The notes under the pieces are model-generated. The model was not told the origin of the DNA. It did not search any database and saw only the letters and a program-made list of their open reading frames with translations. A stretch of 64,000 bases of DNA from Blattamonas nauphoetae (Eukaryota; Preaxostyla; Oxymonadida), in assembly GCA_033064195.1 (NCBI GenBank), contig JARBJD010000215.1:1-64000 (forward strand). The letters run 5' to 3'. This document shows positions 53,246 to 63,600 of the stretch, one piece after another (position 1 is the stretch's first letter; each line of letters opens with the position of its first letter). The translations under genes were made by a program, and so were the position numbers.

Positions 53246-54463
53246 ATGTCAGGCGCGACACATACTATACCATGGCCACCATCGGTCGAATTACTAACAC
53301 CTTGCAAGCAACAAGCGTTTAATATGAGGACTGAATGGGCACTGGCCCTCAAAGCTGTTAACGATAAAGACGAAGCCAAGCTGCAGGTCTATGAGAATAT
53401 GCGGATTCCAGATGGCTCGGAACGCATTCTTGGCCCTCTTTTTCACATTTGCAGAGGCTTAGTGGATCAAGTTGACCGGATAGTCCAACTCAACTCACAA
53501 GAATGGTTGACTCTTGCTCCGTCGGAGAACACATGGCCACTTGCAGGGGACTTAATTTATAAGGAGCGTTCCCCAACATCCTTTGCCAAATACAAACGGA
53601 GTCTATCCCCGGCTCCACAACAAGGAAATCGCAGAGTGACTCCGCCTACGTTTCGTGATCTCAAACATCACGCGAAGATAGAATGGCCAACTGCGGCAGC
53701 TGACCAACCTCCCAGCATTCTACGTCCACCAACGACAAACACGGAAAGAGAGTTGGATCCCGAAACGGAGCTTGATGTGACAGATGAGGATGCTCGGGTG
53801 TGGGAGATGGTGGATGCACTTCCAGAGTTCATCTGGGATGAAGAAGATGAAGTTAAGGAGAGGGTCACTCAGGCAAAGGTTCTCTACAACGGATATCCAG
53901 ACGTGATCGAAGACGAGGTGTTCGATGAGCGATTAGCGCCATTGAACACAACTCTATTGAAGATCGAAACGGAAATCTCGCACCTAATTACAATGGGAAT
54001 TGGAACGGTAGCACAACCAGAGGCCGAAACCAACAATAGGAGAGTCGTCCAGCTCATGACGTTGAAGGCGGGAGAGCTGGCCCATCGCGTAAATCGAGCC
54101 CGACTTTCACACATACTCAAAGTTCGGGCTCGACCTCTGCAAGATCGGAGGAAGATCGATTCGTTAGCTCAGCAGAAGGCTGTTCTCAGAGATCTCCAAG
54201 AGGAATCAAAACGGCGAAACGAGGCAAGGAAACGTTCATTTTTTCGGCCGGGCCCCGCTCAGGGGCGATCAACTTTCTTTCAGAATCAGTACCAGACCCG
54301 TTTCCCCAAACCATTTTCAAAACCATCAGCTCAAACAGGTGGTCGCCCTCGCACGTCCTACTCGCAGAACAGGACAGCATACCGAGGTCCTGGCAACCAA
54401 ACACGACAAAACTCGTCATACCCCAAGCAAGAGCAGAGATATCCACGTCGGTCCAATCTGTAA
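53246..54463 (+). CDS. DIRS gag-like protein
   Basis: A 405-aa protein, first gene of the element. Middle part is acidic and helical; the C-terminus is strongly basic and rich in Arg, Gln, Pro and Ser (RPGPAQGRSTFFQNQ, RTSYSQNR), typical of nucleic-acid-binding gag-like proteins of DIRS elements. No CCHC knuckle. Sequence similarity within this class is low, so the call rests mainly on position and composition. Confidence 0.6.
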   Translation: MSGATHTIPWPPSVELLTPCKQQAFNMRTEWALALKAVNDKDEAKLQVYENMRIPDGSERILGPLFHICRGLVDQVDRIVQLNSQEWLTLAPSENTWPLAGDLIYKERSPTSFAKYKRSLSPAPQQGNRRVTPPTFRDLKHHAKIEWPTAAADQPPSILRPPTTNTERELDPETELDVTDEDARVWEMVDALPEFIWDEEDEVKERVTQAKVLYNGYPDVIEDEVFDERLAPLNTTLLKIETEISHLITMGIGTVAQPEAETNNRRVVQLMTLKAGELAHRVNRARLSHILKVRARPLQDRRKIDSLAQQKAVLRDLQEESKRRNEARKRSFFRPGPAQGRSTFFQNQYQTRFPKPFSKPSAQTGGRPRTSYSQNRTAYRGPGNQTRQNSSYPKQEQRYPRRSNL

Positions 54464-54582
54464 TTCCAGATGCACGGACCGCGAAGGTCGAACGTCGAAC
54501 CTTCAAAGTCGATACACAAGACAGGGAAAATGGAATTGGGGGAAAATTAGGACGACATTGGAGGGCGTGGGAGGAGTTCGGC

Positions 54583-57486
54583 ATGGAGGGATTGATGAGG
54601 GACGGGGTGCGAGTTCAGTGGAATCAGTTGGGGCCTCCCACAACTACTGGGCACCCCTTCGACTTGAAACTATCGACAGCGGAGAAAATAGGATTAAAGG
54701 AAACAATCGAGATGGAGCTGAAGGAAGGGATTGTGCGGGAAGTAAAAATAGAAGAAGTAAAATGTTGGAATGCCACGTTCGTGGTAAAGAAGAAAGACGG
54801 CACCTGGCGCCGCATCCTCGACTGCCGTCGAGTCAACGATCATGTGATTCACCAACATTTCAAAATGGACAACATCGCAACGGTGAGTCATCTTTTGTTT
54901 CAAGGTGCCTGGCTGACCAGCATCGATCTCACTCAGGCAAATACTCATGTTCCTCTCCACGAAGGAGATCAGCCCTACTTCGGATTTATGGTGGACGGGA
55001 GATTCTTCATCCAAAGAACACTCTGTTTCGGGTTAACCTCTGCTCCGCACATTTTTACAAAGATTCTTCGCCCGGTGGTGGCGCGATTTCGTCCAACCTT
55101 CCCTCTCGTCGCATACCTCGACGACTTCCTCCTTATCCACAGATCCGAGAGCGAAGGGGAAGCAAACACATCAAACGTTGTCCGTCTTCTTGTCAACCTA
55201 GGCTTTACGATCAACGAAGAGAAGTCTCACATCATTCCCACAAAACGGATCGAATATCTCGGTTTCTGGTGGGACACAACATCCAACACCGTCAGTGTAG
55301 GGAGAGACAAAGCGACGAATATGAAAGAGGCGGTGAGAGAGAGGCTGAGGCAGGCTCGGAGGGGAGGCACGTGCAGAGTCAGGACAATTGCTTCGATGGT
55401 AGGGAAGCTGCAGTCGATCGGGTTCGTCGACCCCCTCGCCTATTTTTACACAAGGCATCTGACTCAATGGAAAGACAAAGTGGTCATGGAGGGAGGATGG
55501 TGTCACGGAGGATTACTCACACAGTCAGCAATTCAAGAGCTGGACTGGTGGCTGACAAGACTGGTGCAACCAATGGAGCGCTCCCTTGAGGTGTTCACTC
55601 CGTCCATCACGATCACCACCGACGCAAGCGAGTGGGGAGTCGGGGTGGTCTGGAAGAGGGACAGGAGAGAAGAGACATGGCAGGTGCGCTTCAACAAGGA
55701 AGAAAGCGGGTGGAGCAGCAACAGAAGGGAAGCGATGGCGATTGTACGAGGGGTGCAGGAGGGAATCAACAGACAACTAATCGAGGAGGGAGACGATATC
55801 TTAATTCTTTCCGACAATCAGGTGGCTGTCGCCAACATCAACAGGCGCTCCTCCGCAGTAACACTCGTGGATCTCTTCCGATCCCTGTTCGAGACGGCAG
55901 ACAGAACAAGATGCCGTCTCTGGGCAGAATATATTCCTGGTACCGAAAACACTGTCGCGGACAGACTGTCAAGAATTCAAGATTCGACGGATTATTCCTT
56001 AAAACCACACATTTTCCAGACCATCAGACATTTCTTCGGGATTCAGCCAACAATCGACGCGTTTGCGACGGTGGCAAACAGGCAGGTGGAGAGATATTGG
56101 AGCTTGACTTGGGAGAGGGAGTCTGTAGGAACGAACGGTCTACTCCAGGATTGGGGGAACGAGAGTTGTGTGTATGCTTTCCCACCTGTCCCTCTGATTC
56201 CAAGAATCATCCAAAAGCTGAGGGATCAACCGACAACGACAATAATGATTGTCCCCGACTGGTCAACCCTTTTGGGGAAGGAGGAGTTGGAGAAATGGGC
56301 ATCGAAGAGCATGGTGTTGGGGAGGACGGAGGAAGTGACAGTAGAAGGAAAAGGAATGCTGGCAGCGGGGAGCAGCGGGAATGCTGAGAGCATTCTTGCT
56401 GGTGAAATATGGGAAGGGTTGGCTGAGGATCAAGGAATAGATGATAGAACAATGATTCGAATGTTGGCGGGATTCAGCGAGTCAACCGTCAGGCAATACG
56501 CGGGTGCAATTCGTAAATGGATAGAAGATTCGGTCGAGAAGGGAAGAGACTGGAGAGATGTGAACCAAGTCGACGTAGCCAATTTCATTTCAGCCTGGGT
56601 CGATCGGACACATTCGGCGGGTTCGGCAGGAGGAGCACGGAGTGCTCTATCCTTTTTATCACGAGTACTGGACAAAGAGCCGGTGGGAGACGCAGTGGTG
56701 GTGAAGCAGACCATGAAAGGGATCAAGAAAATATTCCCAACGAAAAGCCGGTATCAAGAGATCTTCGATTCGGAGAAGATTGAGAAGGAGATACAGAATC
56801 GGTGGGAGATGTGGGAGACCCTTGAAGAGACAGATGTGATTGCAACAATCGTGGTGATTCTCATTATGCACCACGCAGTTCGATTCACTGAGATGGTACA
56901 GATCAGGAGAGAAGAACTGATGATCGATCGGAAGACAGAGACAGTGGTGGTGAGGATGAAACTTAAGACGGAACAGGATGCAAAGGAATATAGATTGGGC
57001 GAAGAAAGACTCGGAGAAGGTCAGAGACTCATTAATTGGGTCGGGTGTTTGGATCAGATGAAAGGAGGGAGCTGGACTGGTCAGTTGCTAGGCGGCTATG
57101 AGCGAAGAGGTGAAAAAGAGGTGAGGGAGCTGGCAGCGATAGTCATGAGGAAGGCAGGGATAGAGACCAATAAGTACACGCCATACTCTCTGAAGCATGC
57201 TGGCCTCTCAGGACGGAAGCGACGCGGATGGACAGAAGAGGAGTTGACCACAGGAGCGAGACTCTCTCTAAAATCGTCAGTAATGGGCAAGCATTACTTA
57301 AAGCCCCTAATCACTCCCAACACACTCAATCTATCTTCATCTCTGAATGAAGAAGCCATACATCGTGGATCACTGGAGAGTGATCTCGATTATGGTTCTG
57401 AAAGAAGAGATGAAGATAGAGATATACCACCACCCACCCCCACAACTAGGCGTTTCAAAAGAAAAAGGTGGAAAGGCAAAAGCTAA
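54583..57486 (+). CDS. DIRS reverse transcriptase - RNase H - tyrosine recombinase
   Basis: 967 aa. The reverse transcriptase (about 50-240) has WRRILDCRRVND, SIDLTQANTHVPLHE, RTLCFGLTSAPHIFTK and VAYLDDFLLIH. The RNase H (about 345-470) has ITTDASEWGVGVVW, REAMAIVRG, LILSDNQVAVANI and VADRLSRI. The last third (about 620-930) is a tyrosine recombinase with an N-terminal core-binding part (GFSESTVRQYAGAIRKWI) and a catalytic part (HAVRFTEMV... SLKHAGLS... GKHYLKP). This RT-RH-YR order defines DIRS-like elements, which integrate a circular DNA copy by recombination. No methyltransferase domain was seen. Confidence 0.92.
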   Translation: MEGLMRDGVRVQWNQLGPPTTTGHPFDLKLSTAEKIGLKETIEMELKEGIVREVKIEEVKCWNATFVVKKKDGTWRRILDCRRVNDHVIHQHFKMDNIATVSHLLFQGAWLTSIDLTQANTHVPLHEGDQPYFGFMVDGRFFIQRTLCFGLTSAPHIFTKILRPVVARFRPTFPLVAYLDDFLLIHRSESEGEANTSNVVRLLVNLGFTINEEKSHIIPTKRIEYLGFWWDTTSNTVSVGRDKATNMKEAVRERLRQARRGGTCRVRTIASMVGKLQSIGFVDPLAYFYTRHLTQWKDKVVMEGGWCHGGLLTQSAIQELDWWLTRLVQPMERSLEVFTPSITITTDASEWGVGVVWKRDRREETWQVRFNKEESGWSSNRREAMAIVRGVQEGINRQLIEEGDDILILSDNQVAVANINRRSSAVTLVDLFRSLFETADRTRCRLWAEYIPGTENTVADRLSRIQDSTDYSLKPHIFQTIRHFFGIQPTIDAFATVANRQVERYWSLTWERESVGTNGLLQDWGNESCVYAFPPVPLIPRIIQKLRDQPTTTIMIVPDWSTLLGKEELEKWASKSMVLGRTEEVTVEGKGMLAAGSSGNAESILAGEIWEGLAEDQGIDDRTMIRMLAGFSESTVRQYAGAIRKWIEDSVEKGRDWRDVNQVDVANFISAWVDRTHSAGSAGGARSALSFLSRVLDKEPVGDAVVVKQTMKGIKKIFPTKSRYQEIFDSEKIEKEIQNRWEMWETLEETDVIATIVVILIMHHAVRFTEMVQIRREELMIDRKTETVVVRMKLKTEQDAKEYRLGEERLGEGQRLINWVGCLDQMKGGSWTGQLLGGYERRGEKEVRELAAIVMRKAGIETNKYTPYSLKHAGLSGRKRRGWTEEELTTGARLSLKSSVMGKHYLKPLITPNTLNLSSSLNEEAIHRGSLESDLDYGSERRDEDRDIPPPTPTTRRFKRKRWKGKS
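57323..57420 (+). repeat. DIRS internal complementary region
   Basis: The left half, up to GGATCACTGGAGAG, is the complement of 53055-53110 at the element's left end; the right half, from TGATCTCGATTATGG, is the complement of 57637-57675 at its right end. The two meet at the shared GATCAC. In the DIRS replication model this region is the template that joins the ends into a circle. It overlaps the 3' end of the recombinase gene. Confidence 0.85.
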
Positions 57487-57528
57487 GTCACATAGAAACT
57501 CATCTCTTCTTTCAGAACGCTCCCAACA

Positions 57529-57675
57529 GAGTAACAGAGGGGAAGATCACTTCACAGGGCGAAATGAGAAACAAAAAGGAGAATAACAGCAATAATTTAG
57601 TTTATTTGACACAATTCACGGGAAATTTACTCAATCTATCTTCATCTCTTCTTTCAGAACCATAATCGAGATCAC
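57529..57675 (-). repeat. DIRS right terminal repeat (inverted)
   Basis: Complement of 53096-53216 over its inner 120 bases; the outer 28 bases (CTTTCAGAACCATAATCGAG) are specific to this end. A partial second copy of the outer part (CATCTCTTCTTTCAGAACG) sits at 57501. Confidence 0.85.
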
Positions 57676-57687
57676 CGGAGAGTGCGA

Positions 57688-57909
57688 GGGTAATGCTACG
57701 CGCAGTCCGCGTTATGACTAGAGGCAGTCCGTTTTTTGGGCTAGGGGCAGTCCGTTTTTGCTAGGGGCAGTCCGGACATTGCTAGAGGCAGTCCATCGTT
57801 TTCTGGGTTCTTGTTGGAATTGTTCACTCTTTTATGTGCACTATGACCACAATTACACATATTTTAATTCAAATTCAGTGAAATGATGAATATTAGCGAA
57901 TTGATAGCG
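57688..57909 (+). repeat. MULE left terminal inverted repeat
   Basis: Complement of 59228-59450; about 90 percent identical by eye, ending at GAATTGATAGCG. Holds five spaced copies of a GCAGTCCG-type unit in its outer 110 bp. Confidence 0.85.
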
Positions 57910-59227
57910 AGAAAGAGGTTATTTTGTTAGATCTGACCTAAAATCAAGTCTCTGAGATAGAAAGTGTCAATACTATCCGAATCGCACCAACGATGAAGGA
58001 TGAAACACAAGAATGAGATGATGAACAACCTTATATCCATTTCAATCCAGGATGGACCACAAAGATTTTGATACCTCCAACCACTCTCTCACACATTCTG
58101 TTTGCTGTTTAGTTGTTGATCTTGTCAGAATTGGAACTCAACTGCCGCGTGTGTTTGTGGAGATACCAGAAGGCATGAGGACGAGTGAATGCGGAAGAAA
58201 AGAAGACGGAGGGAGAGGAGCGACGCCGGTTGTGTGACCTCATCTTGATGGGTAGTTGGAAGAGACAGTCGCGCTGGTGATGATGACGTCGGATCGGAAC
58301 GTGATGTGGGGGAGTGCTGTGACTGAAATTGGGGTGTGTAGGGTTGTGGTGTATTTTGTGTTTTCGTGGTTTGCTCTGTTTCTTTGTCGTTCTCCCAGTT
58401 TTCTTTGATTCTTGTGTTTTTGTGTGGCTCACTCATATTGTTGGAAAACTGCAGGTCTTGATCGTGGGGACAACGACAGAGTTGACAGTGCGCACGCAGC
58501 AACGGCTGGTGGACGAGATGAGGAGTGGAGAAGGTGAGTTGTGGGGTGGTTGTCTCACAGTAGCCGAGGTTTGTGAGGTGGTCAGCTGAAGTGGGATGAA
58601 TGCTGTGTGTGCGGAGAGGTACGAGCGGCAGGAGACGCGTTGGAATGGTGCCAACGTGGCTTGTGAGCTCTGCTGATGTTTGTGAGTGGGTTATTCACTC
58701 TCATCTCATTCATGTTAGTCATCTCTCTCTATGCAATCTTAGTCTGCCGCTGCCTATTGTGTCGAGCGGGTGGAGGGAGTGGGGGGAGGGAGTGAGCAAC
58801 GAAGTATTTGGGTGACACTGAGAAGGAACTTGAAGAGTGAGATGGGAGAGGCAGAGACGAACAAGTCGGGGTTAGAGGAGATTGGGAAGAGGTGGGAGAG
58901 GGACGAAAAGAACAGAGACGGGGAAAAGGAAAATAAGAGAGAGAGAGACGAGAGAGAGGAGGATCGAGAACAAAACTAATCATCAAAATCAGGAGGAAAA
59001 TGGAGAAATGAAATATTTGTGCAATTTTTTGTCACGATTCCCTTCATACATTTCAAGAAAAAGAGTCTGAAGGAATGATGCTCGCCATGCATTGAAATGG
59101 TCATAATATGGTCCGCCATCTCTGTATCACATCTTTCCCTTCAATATCAAGACTACTTCGATTTGATTGACCGTAAGGAAAACGCATCTCTCACAATCGG
59201 TCAGATCAAACAAAGGCCCTCATAGAC
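57910..59227. other. MULE interior, no firm gene
   Basis: About 1.3 kb. Two stretches look like exons with splice-type borders: around 58115-58200 (VDLVRIGTQLPRVFVEIPEG) and 58456-58535 (GTTTELTVRTQQRLVDEMRS, between TGCAG and GTGAGT). From 58740 to 58980 the plus strand is purine-rich. No start, stop and splice set could be linked into a gene. Confidence 0.35.
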
Positions 59228-59450
59228 CGCTATCAATTCACTAATTTTCATCATTTCACTGAATTTGAATTAAAATATGTGTAATTGTGGTCATAGTGCA
59301 CATAAAAGAGTGAACAATTCCAATAATAACCCAGAAAACGATGGACTGCCTCTAGCAATGTCCGGACTGTCCCTAGCAAAGTCGGACTGCCCCTAGCACA
59401 AAAAAACGGACTGCCCCTAGTCATTACGCGGACTGCGCGTAGCACTACCC
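59228..59450 (-). repeat. MULE right terminal inverted repeat
   Basis: Complement of 57688-57909; repeats of GGACTGCC(C/T)CTAG occur at about 20-30 bp spacing. Confidence 0.85.
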
Positions 59451-59760
59451 AGAGTGCGAGCAGCGCGTCGATGTCAGACTTGGGCCGAAGACGACAGCGG
59501 ATGGCTCGATCACTGTCGACTTGTCCTGTTCAGATCAGTCCAGCGACGAGCACACACTCGCCAGGAGCGGCGGTGATGGAGAGCATCATTTGGGAGAACA
59601 AGCACTAATCAATCACACAAACACAATCTTTCAGCAACCATCACGATTGGTGGACACCTTCCACATCTGAGTAATGTGAGAGCGGTGGCGATGGAGAAGG
59701 AAAACGTGACGATGGAGGGAGATTGGCGAGAGAGAAGTTTAATCGTTCTGGAAACCAAGA
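59451..59760 (+). pseudogene. family X remnant (continuation of DNA split by DIRS and MULE)
   Basis: Reads ECEQRVDVRLGPKTTADGS, then ITVDLSCSDQSSDEHTLARS, matching the X copy at 42540-42650, then diverges and ends near NVTMEGDWRERS (about 59690-59730). Its upstream part is found left of the DIRS element (GACCAGACCAGAACAAG at about 53038-53054). The intact-order counterpart at 39472-39507 (GACCAGAACGAGG... GAGTGCGAGCAGCGCGTCGA) shows that both transposons entered one formerly continuous stretch. Confidence 0.55.
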
Positions 59761-59848
59761 TGTGACGCCAGAGCCAATAAAGATCACAAACTCACAAGTA
59801 GTGTGGTCCAAAAGCAGACACAGACTGTTCGAAATATTTGCCAGCTCA

Positions 59849-60646
59849 TCACCACCTAAACACCAATTCAGGTGAGTTCATGCCCTGCAGGTTGTTCCAT
59901 TCGATCGATCTGGCACCAAGATATTCAACAAAGGATGCGCAACATACACTTTTTCCGTCATCAAAGGAGACTCGATCTGTTCGTATTTTTTGGTGGTTCA
60001 TTTCTGTGTACTTCAGCAGCTGCTCAATCAGCATCTTGTATCGCGGAAGACGCTGCACAGGAAGGATCAAGAAAGACTCGATCGGGAAGTTCAGACTCGC
60101 TGGATTCTGCGAACACTCCTTCAGAAACTTCCGGAACGCCTTGTTGTTCTTTTGCAGATCCGCAATCGTGTTCTGGCTGTTCGTGTTGTTGTTGATGGAC
60201 AGCGTGTCGCAGCGCAGATACGCCGACCTGCTCGCAATCTCCTTCCCAACCCCTTCCCCGCCATTCTCCTCAATCGACACCTGCAGCTGCTTCAGAAGCT
60301 CGATGTTCGTCGACAGAATCACTTTCAGCTGGCTGAAGATCGATTTGATGTCCATCTCACTCAAACCCAGTTGCTCTCTTCGACTTCGGCACGGTTCGGA
60401 AAACACGTCGTGGAAGGCTTGCAGCTGGGCGACAAACGTCTTTTCTGTTGAGAGGATCTCGGCGAGGATGAACACTCTCTGCTGCGCTCGTTTCGCAACT
60501 TTCTCACTTTCATCAGGTGTTGGCTGACCATGTTGAGGAGGCAAAGATACAATTGTTGGAGGGGTGGTTCTGGGAAAGAGTGACAGGATAACAAAGATTG
60601 TTGTGTCTAAGTCGAAAATTAGGATATCAAAGATAGAGGAAAGCAT
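59849..60646 (-). pseudogene. chimeric frame: truncated RhoGEF DH domain joined to solenoid C-terminal tail
   Basis: A 265-aa open frame. Residues about 28-220 are the DH domain, nearly identical to 46131-47249 through FLILPVQRLPRYKMLIEQLL and TEMNHQK. At about 59978 the match breaks; a short linker leads to SIEWNNLQGMNSPE, the C-terminal signature of the solenoid family (compare SIAWNNMQGMNLP). The break joins two duplicated units. The N-terminus differs from the partner gene (MLSSIFDILIFDLDTTIFVI), still hydrophobic. The DH domain lacks its last helix, so exchange activity is doubtful. Confidence 0.75.
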
Positions 60647-63600
60647 GAAGTGGTGAATTCTGCTTCATTCATCCATCGAGACAGGAACTGTTCCTCCAAC
60701 CAGTTGGGGCTCGGGTACAACTTCGACTGACTCAATCTCAACAGCATTGTTCCTGTTGAATATGTCCACAGCGAATCGGAAGGGAACTGGCGCTGTCTCT
60801 CCATCTTGCAACAGTTTCAGTGTTCGCTTTCCTTCTCGTCCATCTGCCTCCAACACCACTCGCTGTCCCGTTCTTCCTGCCAAACACGCTGATCCATTGT
60901 TTGTCTCCTTCCTGTTCTGTGTGGAAGATCGACGATTTGGAGGCAAGTTCCATCCTGCTCCTCCCTTCAGATTGGGAAAGTAGGTCGTGAGAGCCTCGTT
61001 GCTCAGACTGGACGAGAGGATCCCAACGACGAAATTTAAGGTCTGTCCATTTCTGATTGTGAGTGACAGACGAGCCACAACAGCTCCAAACTCGAACGAG
61101 ACAAGCGAAGACCAAGAATACTGTGATTTTGTGAAGATATTTCCAGACACTGTCCAATGAGCTCCGTCGAACAGGTCGATCGCTGCTGCTCCTATCTGAG
61201 ATCGGATGACAGTTCCTTGTCTTACTGCTGACGACGCGAGAGGTCCATTTGAACGAACTCCACTCGAATGAGGTGCTGGCTGAAGAAGAGGCCGGATCTG
61301 GTTCGTCCTCTGTTTTGTCGTCTCCATTTCCAGTTGAGTGGCTCTCTCCTTCTCTTTCTTCAATTCCATTTCCAATCGCTGAATCGTTTCTAGATCTTGT
61401 TTGTGGATGTTCCTTCCCATGTCGAGTTCTTTCTTCCATTTCTCTTCTTTTTCCAAGTGTTCTTTGTCGTCGGCGTCCTTCAGTCTCCAAACTCCAGAGG
61501 GAGTGTTCACAAGGCAACGAAACACTCCAAATGAACACAATTGGGAGCTCGTCACTCGAGTTTCTGGGTTCTGAACAGAAAACAAAAATAGATAAATATA
61601 GAAGAAAAACACGAATCGACAATGAAAGAGGAGAAAGTTGCAAGGTACCAAACTGGATCCAACATTCGCATCAGAAGCACTCGCTCTTCTCCTCCACAAC
61701 TCGACCCAATCATCGACACGCGGAACGATCCAATCTCACGACCCAGTTTCAGAAGCGATTTGCTCGTGAAAGGCGGTTCTCCAAACAGAAGCCAGTGAAG
61801 AACAATCCCCAACGCCCACACATCCGATGAGCACGTCGCCCTTCCTGTTTCCGATTCCATTCGTTCCGGCGACACATACAGTTGAGACATCACCGAACGC
61901 GTACTGCTCACATCTTCCGATTCCGCTGCCCCCAAATCACCTGATTCAACAAAAAGTCAAAACAACAAGAAAAATGGAAAAATAGAAAGAATGGAACAAT
62001 GAATGACAGGAAAAAATGAAGGGAATGGAGAGAAAGACAAACACAGTTTGAAGTGCCCCCCAGGGAACACAAGAATGTTCTCCATCTTCACATCTCCATG
62101 CGCTGTCGACCCACTTTCGTGGTTGTGCATCAAGTTCAGCGCCGACGAAACATCCACCATCACTCGATAAACAACCTCAAATCACAAGAAGCACAAACAC
62201 AACAATAATCAATCCATGAACAACATCCAACTTAATGAACAACAAAATCAACAACAATCAACAAGAAAACAACATTTCAAAAACAAACTTCGCGAGTCAC
62301 AAGAACTCCACGGGATGTGTGGTCCAGAACGAGATCTGCAAGCGACTGCTCTCCAAGTTCCATCACAATCACTTTCATGTTCCCCATCGGTACAACTTCT
62401 TTCAGTCCAACAATTCCTGGATGAGCGAACTTTCGAAGTCGATTAACTTCACGATCGATTCGTTCCTTGTCTTTTGCTGTCACACACGGAATCATCTTTC
62501 CCGCATAATGTATCTGAGTTGAATTCTCAATCAGTTCCACAACGCTTCCGAAGCCCCCAGAGTTGATTGGTTTCACGAACGAATCTGAACAAACAAGTCC
62601 ATATTATTCGTGTCTGAAAGGGAAAAAGGAACATACATCCTTCGGGAACTTCTAACATATCTGTCATTTCGATAGCTTGACTGATGAGAGAATGGTTTTT
62701 CTCCGATCTCCCCACCGGCAAAAAAGAACGATGAGACTTATTGATTCTCGGAAAACTGACTGTCCATAGAGATATATCATGTTTGAAAAAACAACTAGAA
62801 TCAAAAACCAATTCCTCGATGAGACTGCAAATGATATCGAGTGTTGATTCTCTTGCAGTACAATGATCCTGATGCTGGAGTGGATCACGCTGACCATTTG
62901 ATTTCCAACATTCCCTCCAAGATTGGTGATGGTTGGGAGAGGCGAGAAATGCTGTCGATTCGGAATGATCCTCCTCCCCCACGGATAGATGACTGAAAAC
63001 GAGGAGAAATGAGAGATAAGAGAATCACACTCCAATTCGCACTGATGAAGGGATTCCTGACATGTAACATTCCCCAGCCTCGCCATTCACAAAGAATTGC
63101 ACAGTTCGTGGTGTTGAGGAAAGATCAACTTCCATTCGAACACTATCTCCTTCACGCAGAACAGTGTGGCAATCTTGCAATGAATGTGATGATGGAGTCT
63201 TGACCCAGAGAGAACCAGATCTGTTGAGACTGATGGAGTCTGAGAAGAGAAGAAGAAAGAGAAACAGACTTTTTACCTTATTTCCGAGGAGTTCACCAAC
63301 TTGCGGCAGGGGGCTGTTGGACTTCATCAAGCCAAAAGCGATAGTACCAGAACCACGACAAACTGAAAATGATGATGGTTGAATCAAGCAGACATGCAAT
63401 CCTGAGAATCGAGAATGTGATTGAGACAATTCCAGATGTGAATGGGTCATAAAGAAGGGCAGAGCTCCAATGCGCATATCCATTAGAACTCTGACCACGC
63501 TCGGTTCTGGTAATAGTTGTGTGCTTGATGGAGAAATGAGAAGGAGTTGTGAAAAGCATTTGGGGAAGCGTTTTGAGGTGAGTTGGAGTGAAGTAAAGTT

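Larger units (their letters stand above)
53055..57675 (+). mobile_element. DIRS-type tyrosine-recombinase retroelement, looks whole
   Basis: A 4.6-kb element with a gag-like gene, then one gene with reverse transcriptase, RNase H and tyrosine recombinase. The boundaries GATCAC at 53055-53060 and GATCAC at 57670-57675 are inferred from the internal complementary region at 57323-57420, which joins the complements of both ends. There is no target-site duplication, as expected for recombinase insertion. Both genes are open with no evident break, so the copy is probably young. It lies in X-family remnant DNA. Confidence 0.9.
57688..59450. mobile_element. Mutator-like (MULE) element, non-autonomous, 1.76 kb
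   Basis: Long inverted repeats (about 222 bp) start GGGTAATGCTACGCGCAG on the left and end CTGCGCGTAGCACTACCC on the right. A perfect 9-bp duplication, AGAGTGCGA, flanks the element (57679-57687, 59451-59459). Nine-base duplications with long inverted repeats starting GGG are characteristic of Mutator-like elements. No transposase frame is present. The repeats contain several copies of CTAGGGGCAGTCCG or CTAGAGGCAGTCC. The inside may hold captured exon-like pieces (see findings). Confidence 0.8.

Noticed and set aside
54339-55589. 416-aa frame overlapping the DIRS genes as an extra gene
   Set aside because: It lies in another phase across gag and reverse transcriptase, is composition-driven, and has no motif.
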